Part shown: positions 44,885 to 53,626 of the stretch, piece after piece
How the letters are laid out: each line of letters begins with the position of its first letter
Numbering within the stretch: the first letter of the stretch is position 1
NCBI GenBank assembly: GCA_041746735.1
Contig: JBGTGP010000038.1
Coordinates: 13,658-77,657, forward strand
From: Opimibacter sp041746735
Lineage (GTDB): Bacteria > Bacteroidota > Bacteroidia > Chitinophagales > Saprospiraceae
Direction: 5' to 3'
DNA length: 64,000 nucleotides
Program-made: the position numbers and the translations under genes
Notes under the pieces: model-generated
What the model was told of the DNA's origin: nothing
The model's database searches: none
What the model saw: only the letters and a program-made list of their open reading frames with translations

Positions 44885-44951
44885 TGCAAGAGGTCATGTA
44901 CTAGGTGCAAAATGATAACAGGTTGAATCCATTGCGGAGCAAGCAGGAGAA

Positions 44952-46451
44952 TTAAAGTTCTTTTCGCAGTCGCGCTACCGGGATGTTGAGTTGTTCTCTG
45001 TATTTAGCTACGGTGCGTCGGGCGATGCTGTATCCTTTGCTTTCGAGCATCTGCCGGAGTTTTTCATCTGACAAGGGTTTGCGTTTGCTTTCACCGGAAA
45101 TGATTTCATTCAGAATCGATTTTACTTCCTGCGTTGAAACCTCATCACCTTCAGTATTGACGATTGATTCAGAGAAAAAATCCTTCAATCGCTTGGTACC
45201 AAACTCCGTCTGTACAAACTTACTGCTGGCGACACGCGAAACAGTAGATATGTCAAGTCCTGTGATCTCCGCGATGTCTTTCAGGATCATCGGTTTGAGT
45301 TTCTGGGAATCACCTGTCAGGAAGTACTCCTTCTGAAACTGCATGATGGCGTACATGGTCTGTTTAAGGGTATGCTGACGCTGCTTGATCGCATCGATAA
45401 ACCACTTGGCGGAATCTATCTTTTGCTTGATAAACAGTATCGCTTCCTTGTTTCCTTTATTGACGGTATTCTGGTCCTTGCGGACCTGGTACGCCTTGAG
45501 CATATCCACGTACTGGTCATTGATCCGAAGGTCAGGCGCATTGCGTACGTCCATGGTCAGCTCCAGCGTACCGTCCCGGTTGGTCACGAGAAAGTCCGGA
45601 ATGATAGTTTGGGTTTGGGTATCAAATTGACTGGTATAGCCACTGGCCGGCTTGGGGTTGAGTTTGAGAATTTCATCGAGTGCCGCTTTGAGGGTCTCCT
45701 CGTCTATCTCGAGATTGCGCTGAAGGCGTGTAAAATGTTTTTTAGAAAATGCTTCAAAATACTTGTTGAGAATGAGCAATCCCAACTTGAGCGATGATAT
45801 CAACAATGCATCCCCTGCTTCTTCTGCGAAGTTAAGCCTGGCTTGCAACTGAATCATAAGGGTCTCGCGCAAATCCCGGGCGCCGACCCCCGGGGGATCA
45901 AACCGCTGGACCATAGCCAATACTTCTGCTACTTGCTTTGGCATGACTTCAATGTTGTACGCAAATAAAATATCATCCATGAGGGATGGAATATCCCGTC
46001 GCAAATACCCCGCATCATCGATGCTACCGATGACTTGCAATGCAATGATGCGATGGACTTCCGAATCCAGGTTGAGCATTCCCAACTGCTGCTCGAGATA
46101 ATCGTGAAATGTATTGGCCACCACCGCCGGAAGGCTCTTATCCCGCTGCTCACTCGAGCTTTCTGTCGTATGGTAACTGACCGGATCGTCCTCTATATAA
46201 TCATTGATATAATCATCGATCTCATAATCATCCTCCTTGTCGTTCTCGGTGTTATCGGTCTTTTCATCTTGATTGGAGTCGGTCTGAGCTTCCTCATAGG
46301 ACTCCGGTTCCTCAAGGGCAGGATTGATTTCCAATTCCTCCTTGATACGCTGCTCAAGGGACACCGTAGGAATCTGCAGTAGCTTCATAAGCTGGATCTG
46401 CTGGGGGGATAGCTTCTGAAGAAGCTTCTGTGATAATTGCTGTCGGATCAT
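44952..46451 (-). CDS. rpoN: RNA polymerase sigma-54 factor
   Basis: The alternative sigma factor that needs AAA+ activators. Region I is Gln/Leu-rich (QLSQKLLQKLSPQQIQLMKL), region II is acidic (residues ~50-110, rich in Asp/Glu), followed by the core-binding domain. The helix-turn-helix precedes the RpoN box, visible as ARRTVAKYREQLNIP at the C-terminus. The length of 499 is typical. A TATATTTG box and a perfect 8-bp-arm palindrome lie just upstream. Confidence 0.97.
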   Translation of the reverse strand: MIRQQLSQKLLQKLSPQQIQLMKLLQIPTVSLEQRIKEELEINPALEEPESYEEAQTDSNQDEKTDNTENDKEDDYEIDDYINDYIEDDPVSYHTTESSSEQRDKSLPAVVANTFHDYLEQQLGMLNLDSEVHRIIALQVIGSIDDAGYLRRDIPSLMDDILFAYNIEVMPKQVAEVLAMVQRFDPPGVGARDLRETLMIQLQARLNFAEEAGDALLISSLKLGLLILNKYFEAFSKKHFTRLQRNLEIDEETLKAALDEILKLNPKPASGYTSQFDTQTQTIIPDFLVTNRDGTLELTMDVRNAPDLRINDQYVDMLKAYQVRKDQNTVNKGNKEAILFIKQKIDSAKWFIDAIKQRQHTLKQTMYAIMQFQKEYFLTGDSQKLKPMILKDIAEITGLDISTVSRVASSKFVQTEFGTKRLKDFFSESIVNTEGDEVSTQEVKSILNEIISGESKRKPLSDEKLRQMLESKGYSIARRTVAKYREQLNIPVARLRKEL

Positions 46452-46474
46452 AGTGAGACCTGATGTATAGTTGA

Positions 46475-46505
46475 CAAATATACAGCATATTTCATATTAT
46501 GAAAT
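46475..46505 (-). promoter_or_regulatory. rpoN promoter with an embedded palindrome
   Basis: The -7 box TATATTTG occupies 46475-46482 (minus strand). About 18 bases upstream is TTTC (46501-46504), near the -33 TTTG. Between and overlapping them lies the palindrome ATTTCATATTATGAAAT (46489-46505: 8-bp arms around one base), a good candidate operator for a repressor of rpoN. Confidence 0.5.
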
Positions 46506-46803
46506 AATTTAATTTGTTATTTTAAGAGGGTCCTCCGGACACCCATTCCTGAATAACACCAAAATGACCTTCACCGTTTAGCCCATTTCTGTGAATTTGG
46601 GTGCAGAAGCAATCACCTCGCGGAAAACAAACCCCCTGAAATTTTGAATCTGGATACCGCACCGGACATCTTCTGCCCGGGTAGCCTACTGGGGTCTCTT
46701 CCATCCACTGGTCTTGCTGTCCTTACTGTCCCGTTTGATTTTCAAAGTGATTGTGGGTGGATCGTCTACCCAGCCGATGTCTCCGGCATACCAAATGCCT
46801 TAT
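46506..46803. other. Intergenic stretch between divergent rpoN and cyclase genes
   Basis: About 300 bases with no convincing gene. The open frame from 46751 into the cyclase gene covers part of it but precedes a good -7 box. No RNA or repeat was recognised. Confidence 0.5.
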
Positions 46804-46811
46804 TACTTTTG
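46804..46811 (+). promoter_or_regulatory. -7 box of the cyclase gene (TACTTTTG)
   Basis: Exact TAnnTTTG match. Transcription would start near 46818, downstream of the ATG at 46751, which argues for a later start codon (TTG 46826 or GTG 46841). Confidence 0.5.
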
Positions 46812-46840
46812 CAACTGAAATTGACTTGCCCACAACTCCT

Positions 46841-47974
46841 GTGAATAAGACCGAAACCGATATTCTTGAATCGCCTCCGCTCAGCGAGATCTTCAGCAGC
46901 CGGAGCGAACTGCATAAAATCCTATGGATCACCGGGATTTGGGTATTTCTGTCGGTCAGTCAGTCCGTGTATGATCATATGGTGCTCCTGGCGGCGGGAG
47001 TTGATACCACGGACATCCCATTTTGGACTCATTTGCTAATCAACGCACTGGCTACCCTGCTGGCCGGAATTATCGGCGGGAGCATCCTGGTCAGTTATCT
47101 ACAGCGATGGGTCCGCAATAATCCGTATGGGCAGGCTATACTGTTCATTCTGCTGGCCTTTACCTTTATTATATGTTTTGTGACGATCGCAGCGTTCCTC
47201 ACCCGGGCTTCTATCACGGGGACAGAGACGCTTCACCGGAAAGATATCCTGTACCATTTGGGTAACCATGTCCGGAGTCTGCGCTTTCTGAAAGATTATA
47301 TCCTGTGGTTGTTTATCGTATTGGGCACGATTGCCGGTTTTCTGATCAACGATAAATATGGACCGGGCAATCTGCGTAATTTCTTCCTCGGACGATATTT
47401 CCGGCCCAAACGTGAAGAACATATATTCATGTTTCTGGATCTGCGCAGTTCGACTTATATCGCGCAGGTGCTAGGGGAACAACAATATTTTAATTTCATC
47501 AAGGATGTTATCCGGGACGCCACCCCGGTCATCCTTCGACATAAAGGCAGGATCTATCAGTATGTGGGAGACGAGATCACGGTGAGCTGGTGGATGCAGC
47601 AGGGCTTACAGAAAATGAATTGTATTCGCTGCCCGATAGAAGTCCGGAAGGTCTTCAACCACAAATCTTCGTACTACACATCGCGATATGGAGTGGTGCC
47701 GGACTTTAAGGCCGGCCTGCATTGCGGTCCTGTGATGGTGGGTGAGATTGGTGTGGTCAAACGGGATATTGCTTTCTCCGGAGAAGTAGTGGGTACGGCT
47801 GCGCGGATTCAAAACCGGTGCAATCACCTTGAGGTCAATCTGCTGATCTCACATGATCTGAAAGAATTGCTTCCCTGGCAGGGCTCCAAACTCGTTCCTG
47901 AGCACAAGGGAGATCTGTTGATCCGGGGTAAAATGATCAACCTTCCCTTGTATACCGTCAATCCTGAGACTTAA
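46841..47974 (+). CDS. Membrane-anchored class III adenylate/guanylate cyclase
   Basis: The N-terminal half has about four membrane helices (two near residues 30-85, others near 105-130 and 165-185). The C-terminal half is a class III nucleotide cyclase domain: the metal-binding Asp pair is in FLDLRSST near residue 202 and in YVGDEITVSWW, and the SGEVVGTAARIQ segment is the usual late motif. It would make cAMP or another cyclic nucleotide at the inner membrane. The start is uncertain: the frame runs back to 46751, but the promoter box favours GTG 46841. It converges on porQ with a 16-base gap. Confidence 0.85.
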   Translation: MNKTETDILESPPLSEIFSSRSELHKILWITGIWVFLSVSQSVYDHMVLLAAGVDTTDIPFWTHLLINALATLLAGIIGGSILVSYLQRWVRNNPYGQAILFILLAFTFIICFVTIAAFLTRASITGTETLHRKDILYHLGNHVRSLRFLKDYILWLFIVLGTIAGFLINDKYGPGNLRNFFLGRYFRPKREEHIFMFLDLRSSTYIAQVLGEQQYFNFIKDVIRDATPVILRHKGRIYQYVGDEITVSWWMQQGLQKMNCIRCPIEVRKVFNHKSSYYTSRYGVVPDFKAGLHCGPVMVGEIGVVKRDIAFSGEVVGTAARIQNRCNHLEVNLLISHDLKELLPWQGSKLVPEHKGDLLIRGKMINLPLYTVNPET

Positions 47975-47990
47975 ATGATAATCCTGAGTT

Positions 47991-49127
47991 TCAGTCAACG
48001 ATTTTCCTGGGTTGTAGCCGACTCAGGGGAACCCGTAAGCCGAGATGTTTGGAAGATCCAGTCTGATGATATACAGCAAATCCATAATCCAGAACAAAAG
48101 CTCTGAGATTGACTCCAATTCCTCCGGAGAAGCCGGCCAAACTTCGCAGGTTGACGACGGACAGTTCCTTTTTGCGTTGATGGTTATAGCCCAATCGCAA
48201 CATCAGACCTTCTTCTTTACCAATCAGAAATTCACCCCCGAAGGTGAGATGGCTAAAAAAATTATCCACTTTCTGCCCGAATTTACTGGGTTCCCGGGGT
48301 TCATTTCCGAAACCAATTCCGGGACCCTCATCGAGTGGACTGTCATATCGCAAATCCCAACGGTTGAGATCATGTGCCAGAATGGAAAGCCGGAAGGGCA
48401 CATATTGGAGTCGTTTGGAAAAACCAAATTGCAGGTCTACCGGCATCCGGCCTGGCTCATCATCTACATGATACCGGGTAAACTGCATGCCTGCACCACG
48501 CAATACCAGAGCATAATGGGTGAAGCCATCTTCACTGCTATAGGCAAGGCCGGCATCGAAGAGAAGACCATTTGAGAGGTATCGCTCCAGCGAGGACTGA
48601 ATGTACTGCATTTGAATGCCGGCATGGAGACGTTCGTTGAGTTGACGGGATATACCCGCCTGAAGGGCCAGATCTCCGGCTTTAAACTCACCGGTGGTGT
48701 TGCCCATTTCATCTGCTGCAACAAAAGGACCATACGCCAAATAATGGATCCCGACATGGATCGTACTGCCCCACCCCGGGATATGTCGTGCATATCCGGC
48801 GTATCCGTTATCAATCCCTGCAAAATGAAAATTATGTTGAAACAGTAAAGTCTTATCCATTTCCGGCCGCAGCATAGCCGGATTTCCACCAACAAGGCTA
48901 TAGTCATTGGTAGGTGCGGCAATCTGGCTTCCTCCGAGGGCCGTAGCTCTGGCGGAGGTCGCAAGATGGACGAACTCAAATATCCGTTCGCCACCACGCT
49001 GGCTCCAGGCGGCGGATGAAAGAGCTACGAACAAAAGCACAAGCCCTATGCTATTCCTTCTGCCAGACGGTATAACAACGGCCGGCCTGGCACAACATTT
49101 CCTTGTGTAATTGTCCTGATTCATCAT
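47991..49127 (-). CDS. porQ: Type IX secretion protein PorQ
   Basis: PorQ is an outer-membrane protein of the T9SS attachment complex. The mature start shows the family segment FEFVHLATSARATALGG followed by the GGNPAML-type motif, and the rest reads as a beta-barrel of the PorV/PorQ type. The long N-terminus (42 residues up to SAAWSQ) overlaps the upstream MORN gene by 77 bases. No ATG closer to the signal core is in frame, so the overlap may be real. With sprA it shows that this genome has a T9SS. Confidence 0.92.
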   Translation of the reverse strand: MMNQDNYTRKCCARPAVVIPSGRRNSIGLVLLFVALSSAAWSQRGGERIFEFVHLATSARATALGGSQIAAPTNDYSLVGGNPAMLRPEMDKTLLFQHNFHFAGIDNGYAGYARHIPGWGSTIHVGIHYLAYGPFVAADEMGNTTGEFKAGDLALQAGISRQLNERLHAGIQMQYIQSSLERYLSNGLLFDAGLAYSSEDGFTHYALVLRGAGMQFTRYHVDDEPGRMPVDLQFGFSKRLQYVPFRLSILAHDLNRWDLRYDSPLDEGPGIGFGNEPREPSKFGQKVDNFFSHLTFGGEFLIGKEEGLMLRLGYNHQRKKELSVVNLRSLAGFSGGIGVNLRAFVLDYGFAVYHQTGSSKHLGLRVPLSRLQPRKIVD

Positions 49128-49650
49128 ACATTTTTAATCGGCCATCTTCATTGGGGCCATGAATATACGTGCCTTCTGCTTTCTTCATACCGTTGGGGTG
49201 ATATTCGGTAAAAGGTCCATGCTCCTCATTCTGGATCATCATGACCTCTTCCAGCAATTGGCCATCGTTGCTATATTTTCTCCAGCATCCATACATCGCG
49301 CCTTCGATATAATAACCAGCCAGCTCAAGCTGACCATTGGGGTGATAGTATTCATAGCGATCATCAAGACGTCCGGAGACATACCGCTCCCGGATCTGAA
49401 CCTTTCCATCCGGATAGTACAACTCCCGAATGCCATGAGGAGCCCCTTGATGCAATGAACCTGTCTCCAGAAGTAGTCCTTCTGCATTCCGGCGGGTGTA
49501 TGGCCCATGATACTTTCCGGATTCAGGGTCGGAGGTATACTCCGTTGTGTAGCCGAGGTCCGGATCTGTCTCTGTGATGACCGGAGCCTGCTTGCAGGAC
49601 ATGATTGCGAGCGGAAACGACAGGGCCAGAAACAGGAGGATTCGGTTCAC
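49051..49650 (-). CDS. MORN-repeat (YwqK-type) lipoprotein
   Basis: A 199-residue lipoprotein with a GTG start. The signal peptide ends in IMSC (Cys19). The body is made of MORN-like repeats with the pattern YYPDGK / YHPNGQ / YSNDGQ / YHPNGM, as in YwqK-family proteins. Automatic annotation often calls these antitoxins, but nothing here supports a toxin partner. It overlaps porQ by 77 bases, so coupling to an envelope function is more likely. Confidence 0.88.
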   Translation of the reverse strand: MNRILLFLALSFPLAIMSCKQAPVITETDPDLGYTTEYTSDPESGKYHGPYTRRNAEGLLLETGSLHQGAPHGIRELYYPDGKVQIRERYVSGRLDDRYEYYHPNGQLELAGYYIEGAMYGCWRKYSNDGQLLEEVMMIQNEEHGPFTEYHPNGMKKAEGTYIHGPNEDGRLKMYDESGQLHKEMLCQAGRCYTVWQKE

Positions 49651-49676
49651 GTGTAGAAAACGTTAGGATAAAAATG

Positions 49677-49713
49677 AAATTGCCCGATGCGATATCACGG
49701 CACCGGGCAATTT
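49677..49713 (-). terminator. Terminator after the PpiD-like gene
   Basis: Perfect 10-bp stem AAATTGCCCG/CGGGCAATTT with a 17-base loop, followed on the minus strand by CATTTTTATCC. It separates the PpiD-like gene from the MORN-porQ pair. Confidence 0.7.
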
Positions 49714-49773
49714 GCAAAATTTTACAAGTTTCTTCCTGCCTGACTCCGCCGCTTCTGGGCGTAGTCCATACGA

Positions 49774-51882
49774 CTAATAAAAATTATAGCGGTTGTCTTT
49801 AATCTTGGAGGCATTTTTTACGGCTTCCATGATGCGGCTGTCTACCCCGGTTTTAGATGAGGTGGATACCTGCCGGCGGAAGGCAGCAATGTCTGTGGAT
49901 ATGCTGGCTTCAGTCCTTTCAAATACATGCACCATAAATACACCGGCTTGACCGATGATAGGTCCTGCAGTTTCACCCTGCTTAAGGGAGGTTACTTTTC
50001 CGATCAGGTTGTATTCCGCACCCAAATTTTGGAGGTAACTCATATTAAAATTAATGTTGAGCAAAGTATCTACCTGCAGCCCATATTGCTGGGCGATGGC
50101 ATTGACGTCTTTGGTGGTCATTTTATCGGCCAGTATACGTGCTTTTTTCCAGGCGGTCACCTGGGGTACAAAGTTCTCCTTCACTTCGGCCAGTGTCGAA
50201 ACGCCGGGCTTAACCACGGATTTCAATGCTGGTACGACATACCTGGCATTATAAAAGAGGGTCGGTTCATCATAGACAAAGACCTCAGGTGCCACCATGC
50301 CTTTTTTTGTACTTGCGTTGAAGGCCCAGCGTATGATGTCTCTGGATGTTCCTCCTCCACCCAGTGAGGAAAACTGGTAGCTGTTAGCGGTAAGGCCCTG
50401 TGCGGTCTCCAGACTAAGTTCAGGATTTTTTTCCAGGGCTGTTTTCAATGACTCAATGGTTCGGTTTTGACCGCTAAACTCAAGGGCATCGTCGTATACG
50501 GCAGCCTGCGTTTCCTCTGAAGGGATGATAGGTGCTGCCAGGAATGCTAATTGAATTCCCTGCTGGTTGTTTACATATTTTCTACCGGTAATTTCGATCA
50601 GGTGGACTCCAAACTGGGTCGTGACAATATTGAGTTTGCCGGGTTCTCCTGTATAAAAGAGGACATCATTAAAGGGCTTGACCATCCGGCCTTCTGCAGA
50701 CCAGTCCAGCGCACCGCCAAGAGAAGCACTGCCATCCTGGCTAAAGCGCATAGCGAGGGAGTCAAACTTACCTGCACCGGCTTCGATGACAGTCTTCATA
50801 CTGTCCAGTCTTGCCGTCGCGGCTACAATCTCCTGAGCGGTTTCCGCCCGGATGAGGATATGACGGGAATTGACGGAATCCGGAATGATCTTTTTATCCA
50901 GCACTTTTACTGCCCGGTATTCCACCCCATCGATGTACGGACCATATACGGCACCGACCGGCATAGAAAACACGGTATCTGCAATGACCGGAGACAAATC
51001 ATCCTTTTGATAGTATACCACATCGATGATACCATAGTTATTGGCCACAAATTGGGAATCGTTGTCGGTCGTCCGGAAGAGTTCCACTTTTCCTGCTATA
51101 TCCTCCCGCACGAGGGTAGAATCATCTGCTGTGGGCAATACATTAAAGACCACAAAATCTACGGAACGGAATTCTTCCTTTCGCTTGATCATGCCCTGGT
51201 TTTCACTCATCCAGGCTTTATAATCATCGTCAGTCAGGCTCACCTCACTGTCAGCTACTTTATCAATGGGTACAAGGACATAGGTAAAATCAATAGCCGA
51301 GCCTTGCTCCGCCTGAAGTTGCTGAGCCATCCAGGTCGGCGTATACATACTTTTCTTCACCAGATTGGTCAGCTTGGATTGCAGACGGTCCTTAACGATT
51401 TCAGTTTTCTGAAAGGCCCAGAAATCTTCGAGCTGAGGCTGTAGATTTCCGGTACCAAGGTTGGCTTTGATCTGGTCGAGAGAATTACGGTCCATCTGAC
51501 CGGTATTGGGATCCCGAAAATTGCGCTGGATGATCGGACTCAGTCGGGCGCCAAACTGCAGTTCTTCCATCTCATCCTCTCCAACACTCAGTCCCATGGC
51601 GTCCCCTTCATCTTTGAGGAGCTGCTCTTCGAGCATGTAGCTCCAGAGATAATTGCGCTGGCCATAGATATCTCCTGTTGCGTTGGGATACAGAATGCGT
51701 TCAGCGCGCTGGAAATCATTCCATTCCAACTTTTTGCCGTTGACGACACCAATGGTAAATTCATTGCCTCTCGACTGCGAGCCGGCGGTCACCATATCCA
51801 TCAACACGAAGCCGCCAAGAGCCAGGGCCAGGACGACAATGAGAAGCCAACTGTTTTTACGAATCTTACTGATTAAAGCCAT
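49774..51882 (-). CDS. PpiD-like membrane-anchored parvulin chaperone
   Basis: A 702-residue folding factor. One N-terminal membrane helix (residues ~10-30) is followed by a SurA_N-type chaperone region (MRFS and WxxxR patterns near 40-180). A parvulin (PpiC-type) domain sits near residues 335-440 (VNSRHILIRA to FGVHLIEITG, with GGALDWSAEGRMVKPF). A further non-catalytic C-terminal region follows. It is expected at the periplasmic face of the inner membrane, near the Sec exit. Architecture and size match PpiD of Bacteroidota. Confidence 0.93.
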   Translation of the reverse strand: MALISKIRKNSWLLIVVLALALGGFVLMDMVTAGSQSRGNEFTIGVVNGKKLEWNDFQRAERILYPNATGDIYGQRNYLWSYMLEEQLLKDEGDAMGLSVGEDEMEELQFGARLSPIIQRNFRDPNTGQMDRNSLDQIKANLGTGNLQPQLEDFWAFQKTEIVKDRLQSKLTNLVKKSMYTPTWMAQQLQAEQGSAIDFTYVLVPIDKVADSEVSLTDDDYKAWMSENQGMIKRKEEFRSVDFVVFNVLPTADDSTLVREDIAGKVELFRTTDNDSQFVANNYGIIDVVYYQKDDLSPVIADTVFSMPVGAVYGPYIDGVEYRAVKVLDKKIIPDSVNSRHILIRAETAQEIVAATARLDSMKTVIEAGAGKFDSLAMRFSQDGSASLGGALDWSAEGRMVKPFNDVLFYTGEPGKLNIVTTQFGVHLIEITGRKYVNNQQGIQLAFLAAPIIPSEETQAAVYDDALEFSGQNRTIESLKTALEKNPELSLETAQGLTANSYQFSSLGGGGTSRDIIRWAFNASTKKGMVAPEVFVYDEPTLFYNARYVVPALKSVVKPGVSTLAEVKENFVPQVTAWKKARILADKMTTKDVNAIAQQYGLQVDTLLNINFNMSYLQNLGAEYNLIGKVTSLKQGETAGPIIGQAGVFMVHVFERTEASISTDIAAFRRQVSTSSKTGVDSRIMEAVKNASKIKDNRYNFY

Positions 51883-52158
51883 AATAAAAAGCTATATATA
51901 TATTGTTTTGTTATTCAAATACGTGTACTGTTTTTCAGGGACAATGGTCTGCGTTCCGATGGAACCTTTTTAAAAAAGCCCTGCAAAAGTACAGCGTTTA
52001 CAATGTATTATCAAATCCGGCTCATAAACGGCTGCTGATTGGACAAGACGGAATCTTCCGGGATTGGCCATTCCTTGAACATGCCAACCTGCAGGATTGG
52101 GTTATTTTTGGCCGCTTATTTCTGTCATTCATTCCAACATCTGTCACACCTGACCCAA
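51883..52158. other. Gap between the divergent PpiD-like and MFS genes
   Basis: About 275 bases, AT-rich near the PpiD end (TATATATATATTG). It carries an open frame that runs into the MFS gene but has no family likeness before residue 41. No RNA gene or repeat was seen. Confidence 0.5.
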
Positions 52159-53373
52159 ATGAACTCCCGCAAAGCCGCTATTGGTTTCATTTTTGTCACG
52201 CTGTTGATCGATGTGATTGGCTGGGGTATCATCATCCCGGTGATGCCGACCCTGATCAAGACGTTGGGGCATGCTGATACGGGGCAGGCGTCCAGTATCA
52301 ACGGGTGGTTACTCTTTGCTTTTTCCATCACACAGTTTGCCTTCGCCCCTTTAGTGGGAAACCTGAGCGACAAATATGGCCGCCGGCCGATCCTGCTGGT
52401 ATCACTGTTTGGTTTCGGATTGGATTATATCCTCATGAGTTGGGCACCGACCCTCGGATGGTTGTTTCTCGGCCGGGTGATTGCGGGGCTGACGGGGGCG
52501 AGCTTTACTACAGCCTCTGCTTATATAGCTGACATCAGTACGGATGAAAACCGGACTCAAAACTTTGGGATGATCGGAGCGGCGTTTGGGATGGGATTTA
52601 TCCTGGGACCGATCATCGGGGGCCTGTTAGGAACTTTCGGTCCGCGTGTTCCATTCATTGCTGCTGCAGGGCTCTGTTTTCTCAACTGGCTCTGGGGTTA
52701 TTTTATTCTTCCGGAATCGTTGTCGAAAGAACATCGTCGCCCACTGGACTGGAAGAGAGCTAATCCGGTTGGTTCCCTGCTGCATCTGCGTAAGTATCCT
52801 GAACTGGGGTATTTGCTTTGCTCGATGGTCCTGGTCTATCTCGGGGCTCATGCGGTGCAAAGTAATTGGTCCTTCTATACGATTGAGCGGTTTGGCTGGG
52901 GCGAGACGATGATCGGGGTATCACTCGGTGTTGTGGGATTGCTGGTAGGGGCTGTGCAGGGCGGATTGACGCGATTTGTCAATCCCTGGCTGGGCAATGC
53001 AAGGAGCATCTTCATCGGTCTGATCTTATATGCGGTAGGGATGCTGCTTTTTGGATTGGCGACAGCGGGCTGGATGATGCTGGTCTTTCTGGTGCCATAT
53101 TGTCTTGGGGGTATTGCAGGTCCTGCGCTGCAGTCGACCATCACCAGTCGCGTGAATGTCAGGGAGCAGGGTGAACTGCAGGGTGCATTGACCAGTTTGA
53201 TGAGTGCGACCTCCATTGTGGGCCCGCCGATGATGACCAATTTATTCTCCTGGGCGATCAAACCCGGCAGTCCGGTATATATGCCCGGTGCACCTTTTTT
53301 TCTCGGCAGTTTGTTGATGTTGATGAGTGCGGGAGTGGCGTATTTGTCGTTTCGGAAGCAACAGCCGAGGTGA
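52159..53373 (+). CDS. MFS transporter, TCR/Tet-like drug exporter group
   Basis: A 404-residue, 12-helix major facilitator. Motif A is visible as VGNLSDKYGRRPILL near residue 66, and the TCR-type segment is GRVIAGLTGASFTTASAYIAD near residue 105 (motif C area). The start at 52159 gives MNSRKAAIGFIFVTLLIDVI, the usual N-terminus; a frame from 52039 adds 40 unrelated residues. Related proteins export tetracycline or other small molecules, but the substrate here is unknown. Confidence 0.92.
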   Translation: MNSRKAAIGFIFVTLLIDVIGWGIIIPVMPTLIKTLGHADTGQASSINGWLLFAFSITQFAFAPLVGNLSDKYGRRPILLVSLFGFGLDYILMSWAPTLGWLFLGRVIAGLTGASFTTASAYIADISTDENRTQNFGMIGAAFGMGFILGPIIGGLLGTFGPRVPFIAAAGLCFLNWLWGYFILPESLSKEHRRPLDWKRANPVGSLLHLRKYPELGYLLCSMVLVYLGAHAVQSNWSFYTIERFGWGETMIGVSLGVVGLLVGAVQGGLTRFVNPWLGNARSIFIGLILYAVGMLLFGLATAGWMMLVFLVPYCLGGIAGPALQSTITSRVNVREQGELQGALTSLMSATSIVGPPMMTNLFSWAIKPGSPVYMPGAPFFLGSLLMLMSAGVAYLSFRKQQPR

Positions 53374-53570
53374 ACGTATCCTTGTTAAAAATCCAATCTT
53401 TACTATAATCTTTCTCAAATAGTAGTATTGCAATCCTTAAAAGAAACGGAACGATCAATTCATTCCACTTCTCAATACTTTGGCATGGTATTTGAATTTT
53501 AGGAATTTAAACTACTCCAATATGAAACTTCAAAACATCAAGGCTGGATTAATTAGTGGTAATCCGTTCT
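53374..53570. other. AT-rich gap before the heptamer array
   Basis: About 200 bases, notably AT-rich compared with neighbouring genes. No promoter of the TAnnTTTG type was found with confidence and no gene is supported. Confidence 0.5.
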
Positions 53571-53626
53571 ATGCCAGATGCCAGATGCCAGATGCCAGAT
53601 GCCAGATGCCAGATGCCAGATGCCAG
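53571..53626. repeat. Eight perfect tandem copies of ATGCCAG
   Basis: Eight head-to-tail copies of a 7-base unit, ending at the start of the lipoprotein gene. Each unit carries an ATG. Because 7 is not a multiple of 3, the ATGs cycle through all three frames; those at 53578, 53599 and 53620 are in frame with the gene. Confidence 0.97.

Noticed and set aside
49051..49650. YwqK-type protein as an antitoxin
   Set aside because: It has a lipoprotein signal and MORN repeats, and no toxin-like gene is beside it.
53571..53626. Heptamer array as a classic translational phase switch
   Set aside because: The usable ATG lies in the last copy, so gain or loss of upstream copies does not shift the frame; only leader length or start choice would change.
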